Source: Alphaproteobacteria bacterium (GTDB taxonomy: Bacteria; Pseudomonadota; Alphaproteobacteria; Sphingomonadales; Sphingomonadaceae). Taken from it: 64,000 nucleotides of DNA. Shown here piece by piece: positions 9,093-18,367 of the stretch. The stretch lies in assembly GCA_003241875.1 (NCBI GenBank), contig QBLU01000001.1, positions 1-64,000 on the forward strand, in the 5' to 3' direction. Position numbers and translations under genes: made by a program. Numbering within the stretch: the stretch's first letter is position 1; each line of letters starts with the position of its first letter. Below the pieces are notes generated by a model. That model saw nothing but the letters and a program-made list of their open reading frames with translations. It searched no databases and was not told where the DNA came from.

Positions 9093-9768
9093 GATCCCAC
9101 TCCAATCGGGTTGAAAATCCGGCGATTCCGCCACGGTGCCGCAACAGGGTCACATCGAACGCCGGCATGCCCGGCGCATTGGCGAGCAGCGCCGCCGAGG
9201 TCGCTGCCGCCACCTGCCAGCGACTGCTGGCGGCCGAAGGCGGGGGATCGCCGGTCCGCAACAGCAATGTCGTCACCCCCGATCGCGCCGCCGCCAGCGC
9301 CAGCCGCCGCGTGGCGGTCAGGTCGAGCGCCGTCGCCTTGCCCCAGGGCTCGATGATCACCGTCGCGACCGCGGCACAGGCCACCGCATCGGCCCCGGCG
9401 CGCAGCACCGCCAGCGTATCGGGCGCCTGCACGAGCAGCAGCCGCGCCGGATCGAAACCGAGATCGGCCAGCCCCAGGCCATAGGGCCGGCCGTTCATCC
9501 GCGCCTTGTCCTCGCGCAGCCAGATGACCGGGCCGGGCCGGGCCCCGCGTAGCGCCAGCAGCAGCGCAAAGCCCGCCGCCGCCGGCTCGTCGCCCTCGCC
9601 CGCCGCGAACACCTCGTGCAGCGCCGCCGGCACCAGCCCACCGCCCAGCCGCACATCGACATCGGCACAGCCGAAGCCGAAATGCAGGCCTGCGTCTGCC
9701 AGCGGCTCGGGCCGGGCTATTGCCGCCATCGCGGCCAGGGCCGGGGCAAGGGAGGTGGGACGACTCAT
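8986..9768 (-). CDS. imuA: ImuA, RecA-like SOS mutagenesis protein
   Basis: A 260-residue RecA/SulA-like protein, the first gene of the imuA-imuB-dnaE2 cassette. Visible family features are the segment G-L-V-P-A-A-L-H-E-V-F-A near residue 50 and the C-terminal D-V-T-L-L-R-H-R-G-G-x-x-G ... L-E-W-D pattern that precedes a basic tail (R/A/P rich). The ATG at 9768 has AGGA just upstream; the ATG at 9789 would put the SOS box inside the coding region and is rejected. The last 107 bases are read in a second frame as the start of imuB. It acts in damage-induced translesion synthesis in the cytoplasm. Confidence 0.9.
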   Translation of the reverse strand: MSRPTSLAPALAAMAAIARPEPLADAGLHFGFGCADVDVRLGGGLVPAALHEVFAAGEGDEPAAAGFALLLALRGARPGPVIWLREDKARMNGRPYGLGLADLGFDPARLLLVQAPDTLAVLRAGADAVACAAVATVIIEPWGKATALDLTATRRLALAAARSGVTTLLLRTGDPPPSAASSRWQVAAATSAALLANAPGMPAFDVTLLRHRGGIAGFSTRLEWDRDRRAFGTALPGVAPAVAAQRTRAPRASPARRRVA

Positions 9769-9770
9769 CT

Positions 9771-9785
9771 GTTCCTGTTTCGTTC
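9771..9785 (-). promoter_or_regulatory. LexA SOS box
   Basis: The minus strand reads GAAC-N7-GAAC (plus strand GTTC-N7-GTTC), an exact match to the direct-repeat LexA operator known from alphaproteobacteria. It ends two bases before the imuA ATG and overlaps the AGGA ribosome binding site. A -35-like TTGACT lies at 9812-9817 (minus strand), so LexA bound here would cover the start region of the transcript. Confidence 0.85.
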
Positions 9786-9958
9786 TCATAGTGGGTGCGG
9801 ACCGGCAGCCGAGTCAAGCCAGCCGATTTCCGCCTTCGCAATCAACGGCAAACGAGCAGGCTCGGTGTCGAGGACGCACGGGACTCGGCTGTGGACGCGG
9901 TCGTACCAGCTGATGCTGATTGCGATCCGCAACCCCGATGCCGCTCGGGTCCTCCCGG

Positions 9959-11380
9959 TTATCGCGCCGCAGTCGCCACCGGCACGGCCGCCCAGCCGCC
10001 GCCTAGCGCCTTGAACACCGCAATCTGGCTGGTGGTCAGCGCCGCATCACTGTCGGCCAGCGCTGCATCGGCGGTCGCCAACGTCCGTTCGGCGTCGAGC
10101 ACGGCGAGGAAGTTTTCCGCCCCGGCCGAATAGCGCAGGCGAACGATGCGCGCCGCCTCGGCGCTCTGGTCGCGGGCGGCGCGCAGCGCCTTGTTACGAT
10201 CGATGGTGCCGGCATAATCGCTGAGCGCGGTTTCGGTGTCCTGCAGCGCCGCCAGCACGGTGCCGTCGAAGCTCGCCAACGACGCCTCGGCGCTGGCCTC
10301 GGCCTGACGGATGCGGGCACGCGCGGCAAAGATATTGGGGAAGCTCCAGCTGATCAGCGGCCCCAGGCTGAAGCCGAAGCCCTGGTTGCTGATCGCGGCG
10401 CCGGGGGTGACGCCCTGGCCAGTGACCGAGCCACCCAGGCTGATCTGCGGATACAGGTCGGCGGTGGCGACGCCGATGCGCGCCGTGGCCGCAGCAAGGT
10501 TGCGGTCGGCCTCGCGTATGTCGGGCCGGCGTTTCAACAGCGCGGCACCGTCTCCGGCGGGCAGCGGCCGCGCCAGCAGCGGCGGCGCGGTGCAGGCGGC
10601 GGCACGCGGGTCGGCCTCGGTCGGCGGCTTGCCGGTGAGCACCGCCAGCCGGAACAGCGCGCTGCGCCGGCTGGCGGCAAAGGCCGGCAGGCTGGCCCGC
10701 GTGGTTTCGACCTGCGCCCGTGCCCGCGCCGCATCGAGCGGCGAATCGCGTCCGGCGGCGACGCGGCGCTCGGTCAGGTCGAAACTGTCGGACTGGATCT
10801 TCAGGCTGCGGTCGGCGACGGCGAACTGCCGGGCTGCCGAACAGGCATCGGCATAGGCGCGCGCGGTTTCGGCGGCGACGCTGATCGCCACCGTGTCGCG
10901 CCGCGCCGCCTCGGCGGCCGCTTCGGCGCGCGCGGCCTGGATGCTGCGCCCGACCCTGCCATAGAGATCGATTTCATAGCTGGCGTCGAAGCCGAGCCGG
11001 TAGAATTCGCTTTCGAACGGTACCGGGCCGGCGGGCGTTGCGACCGTCTGCCGCGCCTCGACGGCGCTGGCCGTTGCCGTCGTCGTCGGCAGTCGCGCCG
11101 TTCGCGCTTCCGACAGCACAGCGCGAGCCCGGCGCAGGTTTGCCGTTGCCACCCTCAGATCGGTGTTGGCGGCAAAGGCCTGGGCGATCAGGTCGTCGAG
11201 GACGGGGTCGTCGTACAGCCGCCACCAGGCGTCGGGCGTCGCTTCACCCGAAGCGACCATCGGCGTCGCCGACTGGAAGCCTGCCACCGCCGGCGTCGAT
11301 GCCGGGCGATAGTCGGGGCCGACCATACAGGCCGACAGCAGCAGCGCGGTCAGTGGCGCATATCCGGCGCGGCGCATCAT
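9959..11380 (-). CDS. RND efflux outer-membrane lipoprotein, NodT/OprM family
   Basis: A 473-residue TolC-like channel. The N-terminus is a lipoprotein signal with L-L-L-S-A-C, the lipid-modified cysteine being residue 18; next follows G-P-D-Y-R-P, the usual start of NodT-family exit ducts. Two outer membrane efflux protein repeats occupy the rest, with long Ala/Arg-rich helices. The start ATG overlaps the stop codon of the RND pump gene (ATGA). Third gene of the adaptor-pump-channel operon. It forms the trimeric exit channel for the pump. Confidence 0.93.
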   Translation of the reverse strand: MMRRAGYAPLTALLLSACMVGPDYRPASTPAVAGFQSATPMVASGEATPDAWWRLYDDPVLDDLIAQAFAANTDLRVATANLRRARAVLSEARTARLPTTTATASAVEARQTVATPAGPVPFESEFYRLGFDASYEIDLYGRVGRSIQAARAEAAAEAARRDTVAISVAAETARAYADACSAARQFAVADRSLKIQSDSFDLTERRVAAGRDSPLDAARARAQVETTRASLPAFAASRRSALFRLAVLTGKPPTEADPRAAACTAPPLLARPLPAGDGAALLKRRPDIREADRNLAAATARIGVATADLYPQISLGGSVTGQGVTPGAAISNQGFGFSLGPLISWSFPNIFAARARIRQAEASAEASLASFDGTVLAALQDTETALSDYAGTIDRNKALRAARDQSAEAARIVRLRYSAGAENFLAVLDAERTLATADAALADSDAALTTSQIAVFKALGGGWAAVPVATAAR

Positions 11381-14300
11381 TCGGCCGGCGCCGTCTGCGG
11401 CGGCAGGGCGCGCGGCGTTCGATTGCGGCTGCGCACCTTCCTGGCCTTTTCGGCGGTCCAGCTGGCGATGACATAGAACACCGGGGTGAACAGCAGGCCG
11501 AAGATGGTGACGCCGATCATGCCGAAGAACACCGCCGTGCCGAGCGCCTGGCGCATCTCGGCGCCGGGGCCCGAGGCGAACACCAGCGGCAGCACGCCCA
11601 GGATGAAGGCAAAGCTGGTCATCAGGATCGGTCGCAAGCGGGTCCGCGCCGCCTCCTCGGCAGCGGCATGACGCTCCAGCCCGCGTTCTTCGGCCTGCTT
11701 GGCGAATTCGACGATCAGGATGGCGTTCTTGGCGGCCAGGCCGACGAGCACGACCAGGCCAATCTGGGTCAGGATGTTATTGTCGAAACCGCGCAGGTTG
11801 ACCCCGACGATGGCCGCGAGCAGGCACATCGGCACGATCAGGATGACGGCCAGCGGCAGCACCAGCGATTCATACTGGGCGGCCAGCAGCAGGAAGACGA
11901 ACACCACAGCCAGCGCAAAGACGATCGCCGCGGTATTGCCCTGGGTCCGCTCCTGATAGGCGAGTTCGGTCCATTCGAAGCCGAATCCTGCCGGCAGGCG
12001 CGTCGCCGCCAGCTTTTCCATGGCATCGAGCGCCTGCCCCGACGAGAAGCCGGGCAGCGTGTCGCCCTGGAGCTCGGAGGCGGTGTAGAGATTGTGGCGA
12101 ACGACACGATAGGGGCCGGCATCGTCCTTCAGCGTCGCCACCGAGCCCAGCGGTACCATCTCGCCCGACGTCGAGCGGACCTTCAGGTTGACGATGTCCG
12201 ACGGCGCCGCGCGAAAGGCGGCATCGGCCTGGGCGGTGACGCGATAGGTGCGGCCGAACAGGTTGAAGTCGTTGATATAGCTCGACCCGAGATAGGTTTG
12301 CAGGGCAGCGAAGATCTCATCCGGCGGCACGCCGAGCTGCTGGGCCTTTTCGCGATCGATATCGGCATAGATGCGCGGCGTGCCGGTGTTGAACAGGCTG
12401 AAAACCGAGGTCAGGCCCGGGGTCTGGTTGCCGGCCATCATCATGTCGATGGTCGCCCCCTCCAGCGCGCGCACGCCCTTGTTGCCGCGATCCTGGATCA
12501 TCATCTTGAAACCGCCGCCGGTGCCGATGCCGCGCACCGGAGGCGGCGCGATGACCAGCACATTGGCGGCATCGATCGCGCCCATGTTCTGGCGCAGCGA
12601 CCCAAGGATCGAATCGCCGGTCTGGCCATGGTCCTTGCGGATCGGGAAGTCATCGAGCGCGATGAACATCGTCGCGGCGTTGGGGGCATTGGAGAAGCTG
12701 GCGCCGTCGAGCCCGGCGATGTTGACGACATGGCTGACGCCGGGCGTCTTCAGCGCGATGTTGACCGCCTTGCGCATCACCGCGTCGGTGCGTTCGAGCG
12801 TGGCGCCCGGCGGCATCTGGACGACACCGATCAGATAGCCCTGGTCCTGCGCCGGGATGAAGCCCGTTGGTGTCGCACTGAAACGCCAGCCGGCAATGCC
12901 GAGCAGCACGACATAGGCGACGAGCACGATACCGACCGTCCGCACCAGCCGCGCCGTCACCCGGCCATAGCGATCGGACAGCCAATCGAAGCCGCGGTTG
13001 AAGGCATTGGCGCCGCGCTGCAGCGGCGCCGTCCAGCCGCGCGGCTCGTCGTGATGCGCCTCGTGCGGCTTCAGCAGCAGCGCCGCCAGCGCCGGCGACA
13101 GGGTCAGCGAGACGAGGCACGATATCAGCGTCGCTGCCGAGATGGTCAGCGCGAACTGCTTGTAGAACTGCCCCGAGATACCGCTGATGAAAGCGGTCGG
13201 CACGAACACCGCGCACAGGGTCAGGGCGATGGCGATTAGCGCGCCGCCGACTTCGTCCATCGTCGCATAGGCGGCTTCGCGCGGGCTGAGGCCGTTCTTC
13301 AGCTCGCGTTCGACATTTTCGACAACGACGATGGCGTCGTCGACGACGATGCCGATGGCCAGCACCAGGCCGAACAGCGACAGGTTGTTCAGGCTGTAGC
13401 CGAACCCCGCCATGATCGCGAAGGTACCGATCAGCGACACCGGGATGGCGAGCACCGGGATGATCGCGGCGCGCCAGCTCTGCAGGAAGATCAGCACGAC
13501 GAGGACGACCAGCGCCACCGCCTCCACCAGCGTTTCCTGAACGCTGTCGATTGACTGCTGGACATAGGTCGTCGGGTTGTACGGAATGCTGTAGGCGACG
13601 CCGGGCGGGAAGTCCTTCTTGGCCTCCTCCATCGTGGCGATAATGGCCGCGGAGGTCGCCAGCGCGTTCGATCCGGGCAACTGGGTGATGCCGAGGCCGA
13701 CCCCTTGCGTGCCGTTGACATAGGCGTTGGTGGTGTAATCCTGCGACCCGACCTCGATGCGGGCGACATCGTTCACCCGGGTCAACGCGCCGTCGGGATC
13801 GGACTTGATGACGACCTGGCCGAACTGTTCGGGCGTTGTCAGCCGGCCCTGGGTCTGCACGCTCAGCTCGAACCCAGAGCCACCGCGGGCGAACGGCGGC
13901 GCGCCGACGCTGCCGCCGGCAACCTGGACGTTCTGGGCGCGCAGCGCAGCGACGATCTCGCTGGCATCGAGATTGCGGGCGGCGGCCTTTTCAGGGTCGA
14001 TCCAGATACGCATCGCATAGTCGCGGGCGCCGAAGATGTTGATGCCGCCGATGCCCTGCAGCCGCAGCAGCTTGTCGCGGATCTGCAGCGTCGCGTAATT
14101 CGACAGATACTGGGTGTCGTGGCTGCCGTCGGGGGAGGTGATGAACACCGCCATCAGGATGTCGGGGGTGTTCTTGCGGGTGGTCACCCCGAGTTGCTGG
14201 ACGCTCTGCGGCAGCCGCGGCAGCGCCGAGGCGACGCGATTCTGCACCAGCACCTGGGCGGTATCGAGGTTGGTGCCCAGCTTGAAGACGACGTTGATCG

Positions 14301-14571
14301 TCACCCGGCCATCGCCCGTCGACGACGAGGTGATGTACAGCATGTTCTCGACGCCGTTGACTTCCTGTTCCAGCGGCGCGGCAACGGTGTCGGCGAGCAC
14401 TTCAGCCGAGGCGCCGGGGTAGCTGGCGGTGACGGCGATCGTCGGCGGTGCGATCTCGGGATATTGCGCCACCGGCAGCACCGGATAGGCGAACAGGCCG
14501 ATCAGCACGATCAGCACCGAGATCACCCCGGCAAAGATCGGGCGATCGATGAAGAAGTGCGAAAAGCGCAT
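11377..14571 (-). CDS. RND multidrug efflux pump, HAE1 family (AcrB/MexB type)
   Basis: A 1064-residue inner-membrane proton/drug antiporter. It begins with the classic short cytoplasmic segment R-F-F-I-D-R-P-I-F-A and has twelve membrane helices with two large periplasmic loops. Proton-relay residues are visible: the D-D pair in helix 4 (G-I-V-V-D-D-A-I-V-V-V-E-N-V) and the lysine in helix 10 (G-L-A-A-K-N-A-I-L-I-V-E-F). Length matches AcrB (1049) closely. One base separates it from the adaptor gene upstream and four bases overlap the channel gene downstream. Probably controlled by the divergent MarR regulator. Substrates unknown. Confidence 0.95.
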   Translation of the reverse strand: MRFSHFFIDRPIFAGVISVLIVLIGLFAYPVLPVAQYPEIAPPTIAVTASYPGASAEVLADTVAAPLEQEVNGVENMLYITSSSTGDGRVTINVVFKLGTNLDTAQVLVQNRVASALPRLPQSVQQLGVTTRKNTPDILMAVFITSPDGSHDTQYLSNYATLQIRDKLLRLQGIGGINIFGARDYAMRIWIDPEKAAARNLDASEIVAALRAQNVQVAGGSVGAPPFARGGSGFELSVQTQGRLTTPEQFGQVVIKSDPDGALTRVNDVARIEVGSQDYTTNAYVNGTQGVGLGITQLPGSNALATSAAIIATMEEAKKDFPPGVAYSIPYNPTTYVQQSIDSVQETLVEAVALVVLVVLIFLQSWRAAIIPVLAIPVSLIGTFAIMAGFGYSLNNLSLFGLVLAIGIVVDDAIVVVENVERELKNGLSPREAAYATMDEVGGALIAIALTLCAVFVPTAFISGISGQFYKQFALTISAATLISCLVSLTLSPALAALLLKPHEAHHDEPRGWTAPLQRGANAFNRGFDWLSDRYGRVTARLVRTVGIVLVAYVVLLGIAGWRFSATPTGFIPAQDQGYLIGVVQMPPGATLERTDAVMRKAVNIALKTPGVSHVVNIAGLDGASFSNAPNAATMFIALDDFPIRKDHGQTGDSILGSLRQNMGAIDAANVLVIAPPPVRGIGTGGGFKMMIQDRGNKGVRALEGATIDMMMAGNQTPGLTSVFSLFNTGTPRIYADIDREKAQQLGVPPDEIFAALQTYLGSSYINDFNLFGRTYRVTAQADAAFRAAPSDIVNLKVRSTSGEMVPLGSVATLKDDAGPYRVVRHNLYTASELQGDTLPGFSSGQALDAMEKLAATRLPAGFGFEWTELAYQERTQGNTAAIVFALAVVFVFLLLAAQYESLVLPLAVILIVPMCLLAAIVGVNLRGFDNNILTQIGLVVLVGLAAKNAILIVEFAKQAEERGLERHAAAEEAARTRLRPILMTSFAFILGVLPLVFASGPGAEMRQALGTAVFFGMIGVTIFGLLFTPVFYVIASWTAEKARKVRSRNRTPRALPPQTAPAE

Positions 14572-14572
14572 G

Positions 14573-15811
14573 TCAGCGGGCGCCGCTGGCGGCGCTGGCC
14601 GATGTCGCCGGCGGTTCTATGATCGGCGGCACGACCGGGCCGGTGCCCGGCGCGGGGGGTACGATCTTGCCCATTTTCGGCGTCACCGGCGACCCCGGAC
14701 GGCCGCGCTGGACGCCGGCGATGACCACCCGGTCGGTCGGCTTCAACCCGGACCGCACGACGCGCAGGCCGTCGACGATCGGGCCGAGTTCCACGACGCG
14801 CTGCGCCACCTTGGTGTCGGGACCGACAACCAGCACGGCCTTGCGGGTCTGGTCGGTGACGACCGAATCCTCGGGGATGAGCATGCCGTTATAGGCGCCC
14901 GAGCCGAGCAGCCGCATATGGCCGAACATGCCGGGGGTCAGGAAACCGGTGGGGTTGCGGACGACGGCACGGCCGCGGATGGTGCCGGAGCCGTTCGAGA
15001 TGACGTTGTCGACGAAATCCATCTTGCCGTGCCAGCGATAGCCGGTCTCGTCGGCGAGCCGGATGTCGACGGGATTGGGGGCGACCCGCGACGACGGCCG
15101 AGTGCCGGCCTGGTTGGCGCGCTGGTATTTCAGATAGACGGCTTCGGAGCCCGTGAAGACGAAGTGGATCGGATCGAGCGTCACCACCGTCGTCATCGGC
15201 GTCGTGCCCGATGTGACAAAGGCGCCGACATCGACGCGGCGGTCCGACATGCGGCCCGAGATCGGCGCCGTTACCCGGGTGAAAGCGACGTCGAGCGCCC
15301 GCGACTGGACGGTTGCCTCCGCCGATGCCAGCCCGGCCTGGGCCTGCGCCGCCGTGGCGCGATCGGTCTCGAATTCCTCGCGGCTGACGGCGTTGAGGCC
15401 GAGCAGCTTTTCGGTGCGGGCGAAATTGGCGCGCGCCAGGTCCGCCGTGGCGCGGGCGCGCTGGGCGTCGGCGCGGGCCTGGTTCAGCGCCGCCTGGAAC
15501 GGCCGCGGGTCGATGACGAACAGCAAGTCGCCAGCGCGGGCGAACTCACCGTCGCGGAAATTGATGCTCTGGACATAGCCCGAGACGCGCGGGCGCACCT
15601 CGACGCTCTGCTTGGCCTCGAAACGCCCGATATAATCGTCCCAATCGACGATCGGCTTGACCAGCGGTGTCGCGACCGTCACTGGCGGCGGCGGGCCGCC
15701 GGGGCCACCCGGGCCGGCAGCCGCGGCACCGCCTTCTTTCTCGCTGCAGGCAGCCAGCGACAGCGCAAGCGGCAACACGACGAGCCAAAGTGCGCTTGAC
15801 GGTCGTTTCAT
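14573..15811 (-). CDS. RND efflux periplasmic adaptor lipoprotein (AcrA/MexA type)
   Basis: A 412-residue membrane fusion protein. The lipoprotein signal ends in L-S-L-A-A-C, with the modified Cys near residue 24, followed by a Gly/Pro linker. The lipoyl half-motifs flank a helical hairpin rich in Ala/Arg/Gln, then come the beta-barrel and membrane-proximal domains. The open frame runs back to 15982, but the ATG at 15811 has GGGAG six bases upstream and starts the signal peptide. First gene of the operon; links the pump to the outer-membrane channel. Confidence 0.94.
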   Translation of the reverse strand: MKRPSSALWLVVLPLALSLAACSEKEGGAAAAGPGGPGGPPPPVTVATPLVKPIVDWDDYIGRFEAKQSVEVRPRVSGYVQSINFRDGEFARAGDLLFVIDPRPFQAALNQARADAQRARATADLARANFARTEKLLGLNAVSREEFETDRATAAQAQAGLASAEATVQSRALDVAFTRVTAPISGRMSDRRVDVGAFVTSGTTPMTTVVTLDPIHFVFTGSEAVYLKYQRANQAGTRPSSRVAPNPVDIRLADETGYRWHGKMDFVDNVISNGSGTIRGRAVVRNPTGFLTPGMFGHMRLLGSGAYNGMLIPEDSVVTDQTRKAVLVVGPDTKVAQRVVELGPIVDGLRVVRSGLKPTDRVVIAGVQRGRPGSPVTPKMGKIVPPAPGTGPVVPPIIEPPATSASAASGAR

Positions 15812-15891
15812 GGCCACTCCCTGCCCATCCGTTGAAAAAATAGCCATGTTGCGACGCGGCGTAAACGTGGGGTTGAAAATTGTCATTTGCC

Positions 15892-15923
15892 CGTAACAGT
15901 TTGACACCCGCAGGGCTGTTACG
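15892..15923. promoter_or_regulatory. Inverted repeat in the efflux/MarR intergenic region
   Basis: CGTAACAG (15892-15899) and CTGTTACG (15916-15923) form a perfect 8-base inverted repeat with a 16-base spacer containing TTGACA at 15901-15906. Its place between the divergent adaptor and marR genes suits an operator for a dimeric regulator. The protein that would bind is unknown. Confidence 0.4.
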
Positions 15924-15974
15924 CTCGCGTAGCGGCAACCGCTGGACCGTTGGCCCGTTGTAGGTTTATAAGTT

Positions 15975-16000
15975 ATCGTCAAGAAACTTGATCGTCAAGA
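15975..16000. promoter_or_regulatory. Candidate MarR operator
   Basis: TCAAGAAACTTGA (15979-15991) is a perfect 5-3-5 palindrome. It is overlapped by a direct repeat ATCGTCAAGA at 15975-15984 and 15991-16000 (16-base period). MarR-family regulators typically bind A/T-rich palindromes containing TCAAG/CTTGA-like arms next to their own gene. The marR start is 44 bases downstream. Confidence 0.5.
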
Positions 16001-16043
16001 TATATTGTGCAGCGCGGCGAAACGGAGTGCCAGACGACTCAGC

Positions 16044-16514
16044 ATGGATAGAGCCCAACACCTGGAGGACATCGTCGCCGCGGGGCGCCGCATCCACGAA
16101 GCGATCGACACCATCGATCTGATCGTGTCGGCGCGGCTGGGTGTGCATCGCAGCGATCTGCGCTGCCTGCACATGCTCGAATCGGGCCCTGCCACGCCGG
16201 GCGATGTCGCTGCCAAGACCGGTTTGACCAGCGGATCGGTGACGGCGCTGCTCGACCGGCTGGAGAATGCCGGCTTTATCGAGCGCCAGCGGTCGGTCGC
16301 CGACCGTCGATCGATCGAGATTGCCCTGCCCGAGTGCCGCGCCATCGAGATGCGGGCCATCTACGACGAGATCAAGCAGACGATCCGGGTCTATTTCCAG
16401 GATCGCCCCATCGACGATGTCGCCGATACCGCCAAGGCGCTGGCGATGTTCGCCGAGGCGCTGGGCGACTATGCCGACGCCGGTTTCGCCCAGGTCAAAT
16501 GCCCCGGCGGCTGA
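16044..16514 (+). CDS. MarR family transcriptional regulator
   Basis: A 156-residue winged-helix protein. The recognition region reads G-P-A-T-P-G-D-V-A-A-K-T-G-L-T-S-G-S-V-T-A-L-L-D-R-L-E, followed by the wing with a D-R-R-S signature (family consensus D-x-R). The ATG at 16044 is chosen as the first ATG; the open frame reaches a TTG at 16005. No strong ribosome binding site is visible. It is divergent from the RND operon and 55 bases ahead of an MFS exporter on the same strand, so it probably represses both exporters until a ligand releases it. The ligand is unknown. Confidence 0.9.
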   Translation: MDRAQHLEDIVAAGRRIHEAIDTIDLIVSARLGVHRSDLRCLHMLESGPATPGDVAAKTGLTSGSVTALLDRLENAGFIERQRSVADRRSIEIALPECRAIEMRAIYDEIKQTIRVYFQDRPIDDVADTAKALAMFAEALGDYADAGFAQVKCPGG

Positions 16515-16569
16515 CGGCACCCTGAAATCACCGGCTTGGCAACGGCGGTCGCGTCGGCCAAGCAGCGCC

Positions 16570-17913
16570 ATGCGCTCCGCCATGCCTCGCCGCGAATTCG
16601 CCGTGCTGTTTGCGGTGCTGCTGACCGTCGCCGCCGGCAACACCGCGCTGCAGACGGTGCTGCCGGGCATCGCGCGGGTCATCCAGATTCCCGATCTGCT
16701 GGTCGCCATCATCTTTTCCTTCTCGGCGCTGCTGTGGACGTTCAGCGCCCCCTATTGGGCCCGCCAGTCCGACATCCGCGGCCGCCGCCGGCTCATGGAG
16801 GTCGGCGTCATGGGCTTCGGAGTCTCGATGCTCGGCTGCGGCATCGTCATCCTGGCCGGGCTCAAGGGCCTGCTCATTCCCATCGCCACCTTTGCGCTGT
16901 TCGCCATACTGCGGTCGCTGTTCGGTATCTTCGGCTCTGCCTCCAACCCGGCGGCGCAGGCCTATGTCGCGGCGCGGACCAGCGAATCGGAGCGGACCAA
17001 CGCGCTGGCGTCGCTGTCGTCGGCCTTCGGGCTGGGCACCATCATCGGGCCGGCGGTGGCACCGCTGTTCATCATCGGCTGGATCGGCCTCGCTGGGCCG
17101 CTGTTCGCCTTTGCGCTGATCGCGGTCGCCGTGCTGGTCGCGGTCCGGATGAACCTGCCCGACGATGATCCGACGCACTTTCCCGGCATCATCGGGGCCC
17201 CTGCCGATGCCGTGGCCATGGCCAATCCCGGCACCGGCCATGGCGCCGCCAGCAGCGAGCCGACCGTCAGCGGCGGCGCCACCGGTGCCAGTGTCCGGGC
17301 GGCCAGCGCCGGGCGTGGCGAGCGGCTGTCGTGGCGTGATCCGCGCATCCTGCCGTTCATGCTGTTCGGCTTCTTTTCGGGCTCGGTGCAGGCCGCCACG
17401 AGCCAGGCGCTGGGCTTTTTCGTCATCGACAGGATGGGCGGCAGCGCCATCGACGCCCAAAGCCAGATCGCCATCATCTTCATGGCCGGCGCCGGCGCCA
17501 CGCTGGTGGCGCAATGGGGCATCATCCCGACCTTCAAGATGACCCCGCCGGGCCTGATGCGCTGGGGCACGCTGATCGCTGCCATCGGCACCGCCGGGGT
17601 GGCGCTGGCCCCCGATCTGCACGCCGTCACCGTCGGCTATGCGCTGGCGTCGCTCGGTTATGGCCTGGCCCGGCCGGGTTTCACCGCCGGGGCCAGCCTT
17701 GCCGTCGGCCGCAGTGAACAGGGCGGCGTCGCCGGCGCCGTCACCTCGGTCAACGGGTCATGCTTCGTGCTGGCGCCGGCGATCGGCATCGGGCTGTACC
17801 AGCTGGGGGCGACGCTGCCCTACATGCTCGGCGCCGGCGCGCTGGCGGTGCTTTTCATCTACGCCAGCACCAGCAAGCCGCTGCGCCACGAGCCCGAATT
17901 CGACGATAGCTGA
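16570..17913 (+). CDS. MFS transporter (drug exporter type)
   Basis: A 447-residue major facilitator protein with about twelve membrane helices and a longer hydrophilic loop between helices 6 and 7 (about residues 200-255) rich in Gly/Ala/Ser. The loop-2-3 motif appears as Y-W-A-R-Q-S-D-I-R-G-R-R-R-L, near the canonical G-x-x-x-D-R-x-G-R-R/K. The open frame begins far upstream inside marR; the ATG at 16570 is the first after that gene, and an alternative ATG lies at 16582. Its position after marR suggests a regulated exporter. Substrate unknown. Confidence 0.9.
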   Translation: MRSAMPRREFAVLFAVLLTVAAGNTALQTVLPGIARVIQIPDLLVAIIFSFSALLWTFSAPYWARQSDIRGRRRLMEVGVMGFGVSMLGCGIVILAGLKGLLIPIATFALFAILRSLFGIFGSASNPAAQAYVAARTSESERTNALASLSSAFGLGTIIGPAVAPLFIIGWIGLAGPLFAFALIAVAVLVAVRMNLPDDDPTHFPGIIGAPADAVAMANPGTGHGAASSEPTVSGGATGASVRAASAGRGERLSWRDPRILPFMLFGFFSGSVQAATSQALGFFVIDRMGGSAIDAQSQIAIIFMAGAGATLVAQWGIIPTFKMTPPGLMRWGTLIAAIGTAGVALAPDLHAVTVGYALASLGYGLARPGFTAGASLAVGRSEQGGVAGAVTSVNGSCFVLAPAIGIGLYQLGATLPYMLGAGALAVLFIYASTSKPLRHEPEFDDS

Positions 17914-17936
17914 GGCCGGGCCGGCGTGGCAGGCAC

Positions 17937-18287
17937 CTATCGCGGCTGGCTAAGGGCGATGCGATTGCCTTCGCTGTCGGCAAATTCGGCTACCCAGCCG
18001 TTCTCGCCGATGTCCTTGACCGGATAAAGCATCTCGCCACCCGCCGCGACGGCGCGCGCCAGCACCGCGCGGATGTCTTCGACGGCGAAATACAGCACCG
18101 GCCCGGCCTTGCCCGGCACGTAAACATCGCCCCTGGCGAGGGCGCCATGCACCGGGCCGTCGCCGGCGAACAGCGCCATGTCATAGCCGTCGATGGTCTG
18201 GCGCGTGAAACGACTGCCCAGCGCCTTGCCGTAGAAGGCCATGGCGCGGTCCATGTCGCTGACCGGTATCTCGAAATAGCTGATCAT
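17937..18287 (-). CDS. VOC family protein
   Basis: A 116-residue glyoxalase/bleomycin-resistance-fold protein with I-S-Y-F-E-I-P-V-S-D-M-D-R-A-M-A-F-Y-G at the N-terminus and the C-terminal F-A-D-S-E-G-N-R-I-A-L pattern. The frame continues upstream to 18458 and appears to encode a signal peptide ending in S-Q-A-A, but that stretch is the ftsH terminator hairpin read as codons; the ATG at 18287 fits the domain boundary. It must have its own promoter, since a strong terminator separates it from ftsH. Substrate unknown. Confidence 0.82.
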   Translation of the reverse strand: MISYFEIPVSDMDRAMAFYGKALGSRFTRQTIDGYDMALFAGDGPVHGALARGDVYVPGKAGPVLYFAVEDIRAVLARAVAAGGEMLYPVKDIGENGWVAEFADSEGNRIALSQPR

Positions 18288-18335
18288 CGGCTGTACCCGG
18301 GGTTCGGCGGCCTGGGACACGCCGGCAACAGTCGC

Positions 18336-18367
18336 AAAAAGGGCGGCCAGGAGAACCCTGGCCGCCC
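18336..18367 (-). terminator. Rho-independent terminator of ftsH
   Basis: GGGCGGCCAGG (18341-18351) and CCTGGCCGCCC (18357-18367) pair perfectly over 11 bases with a 5-base loop; on the minus strand the hairpin is followed by five T residues (18340-18336). It begins 26 bases after the ftsH stop codon. Confidence 0.93.
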
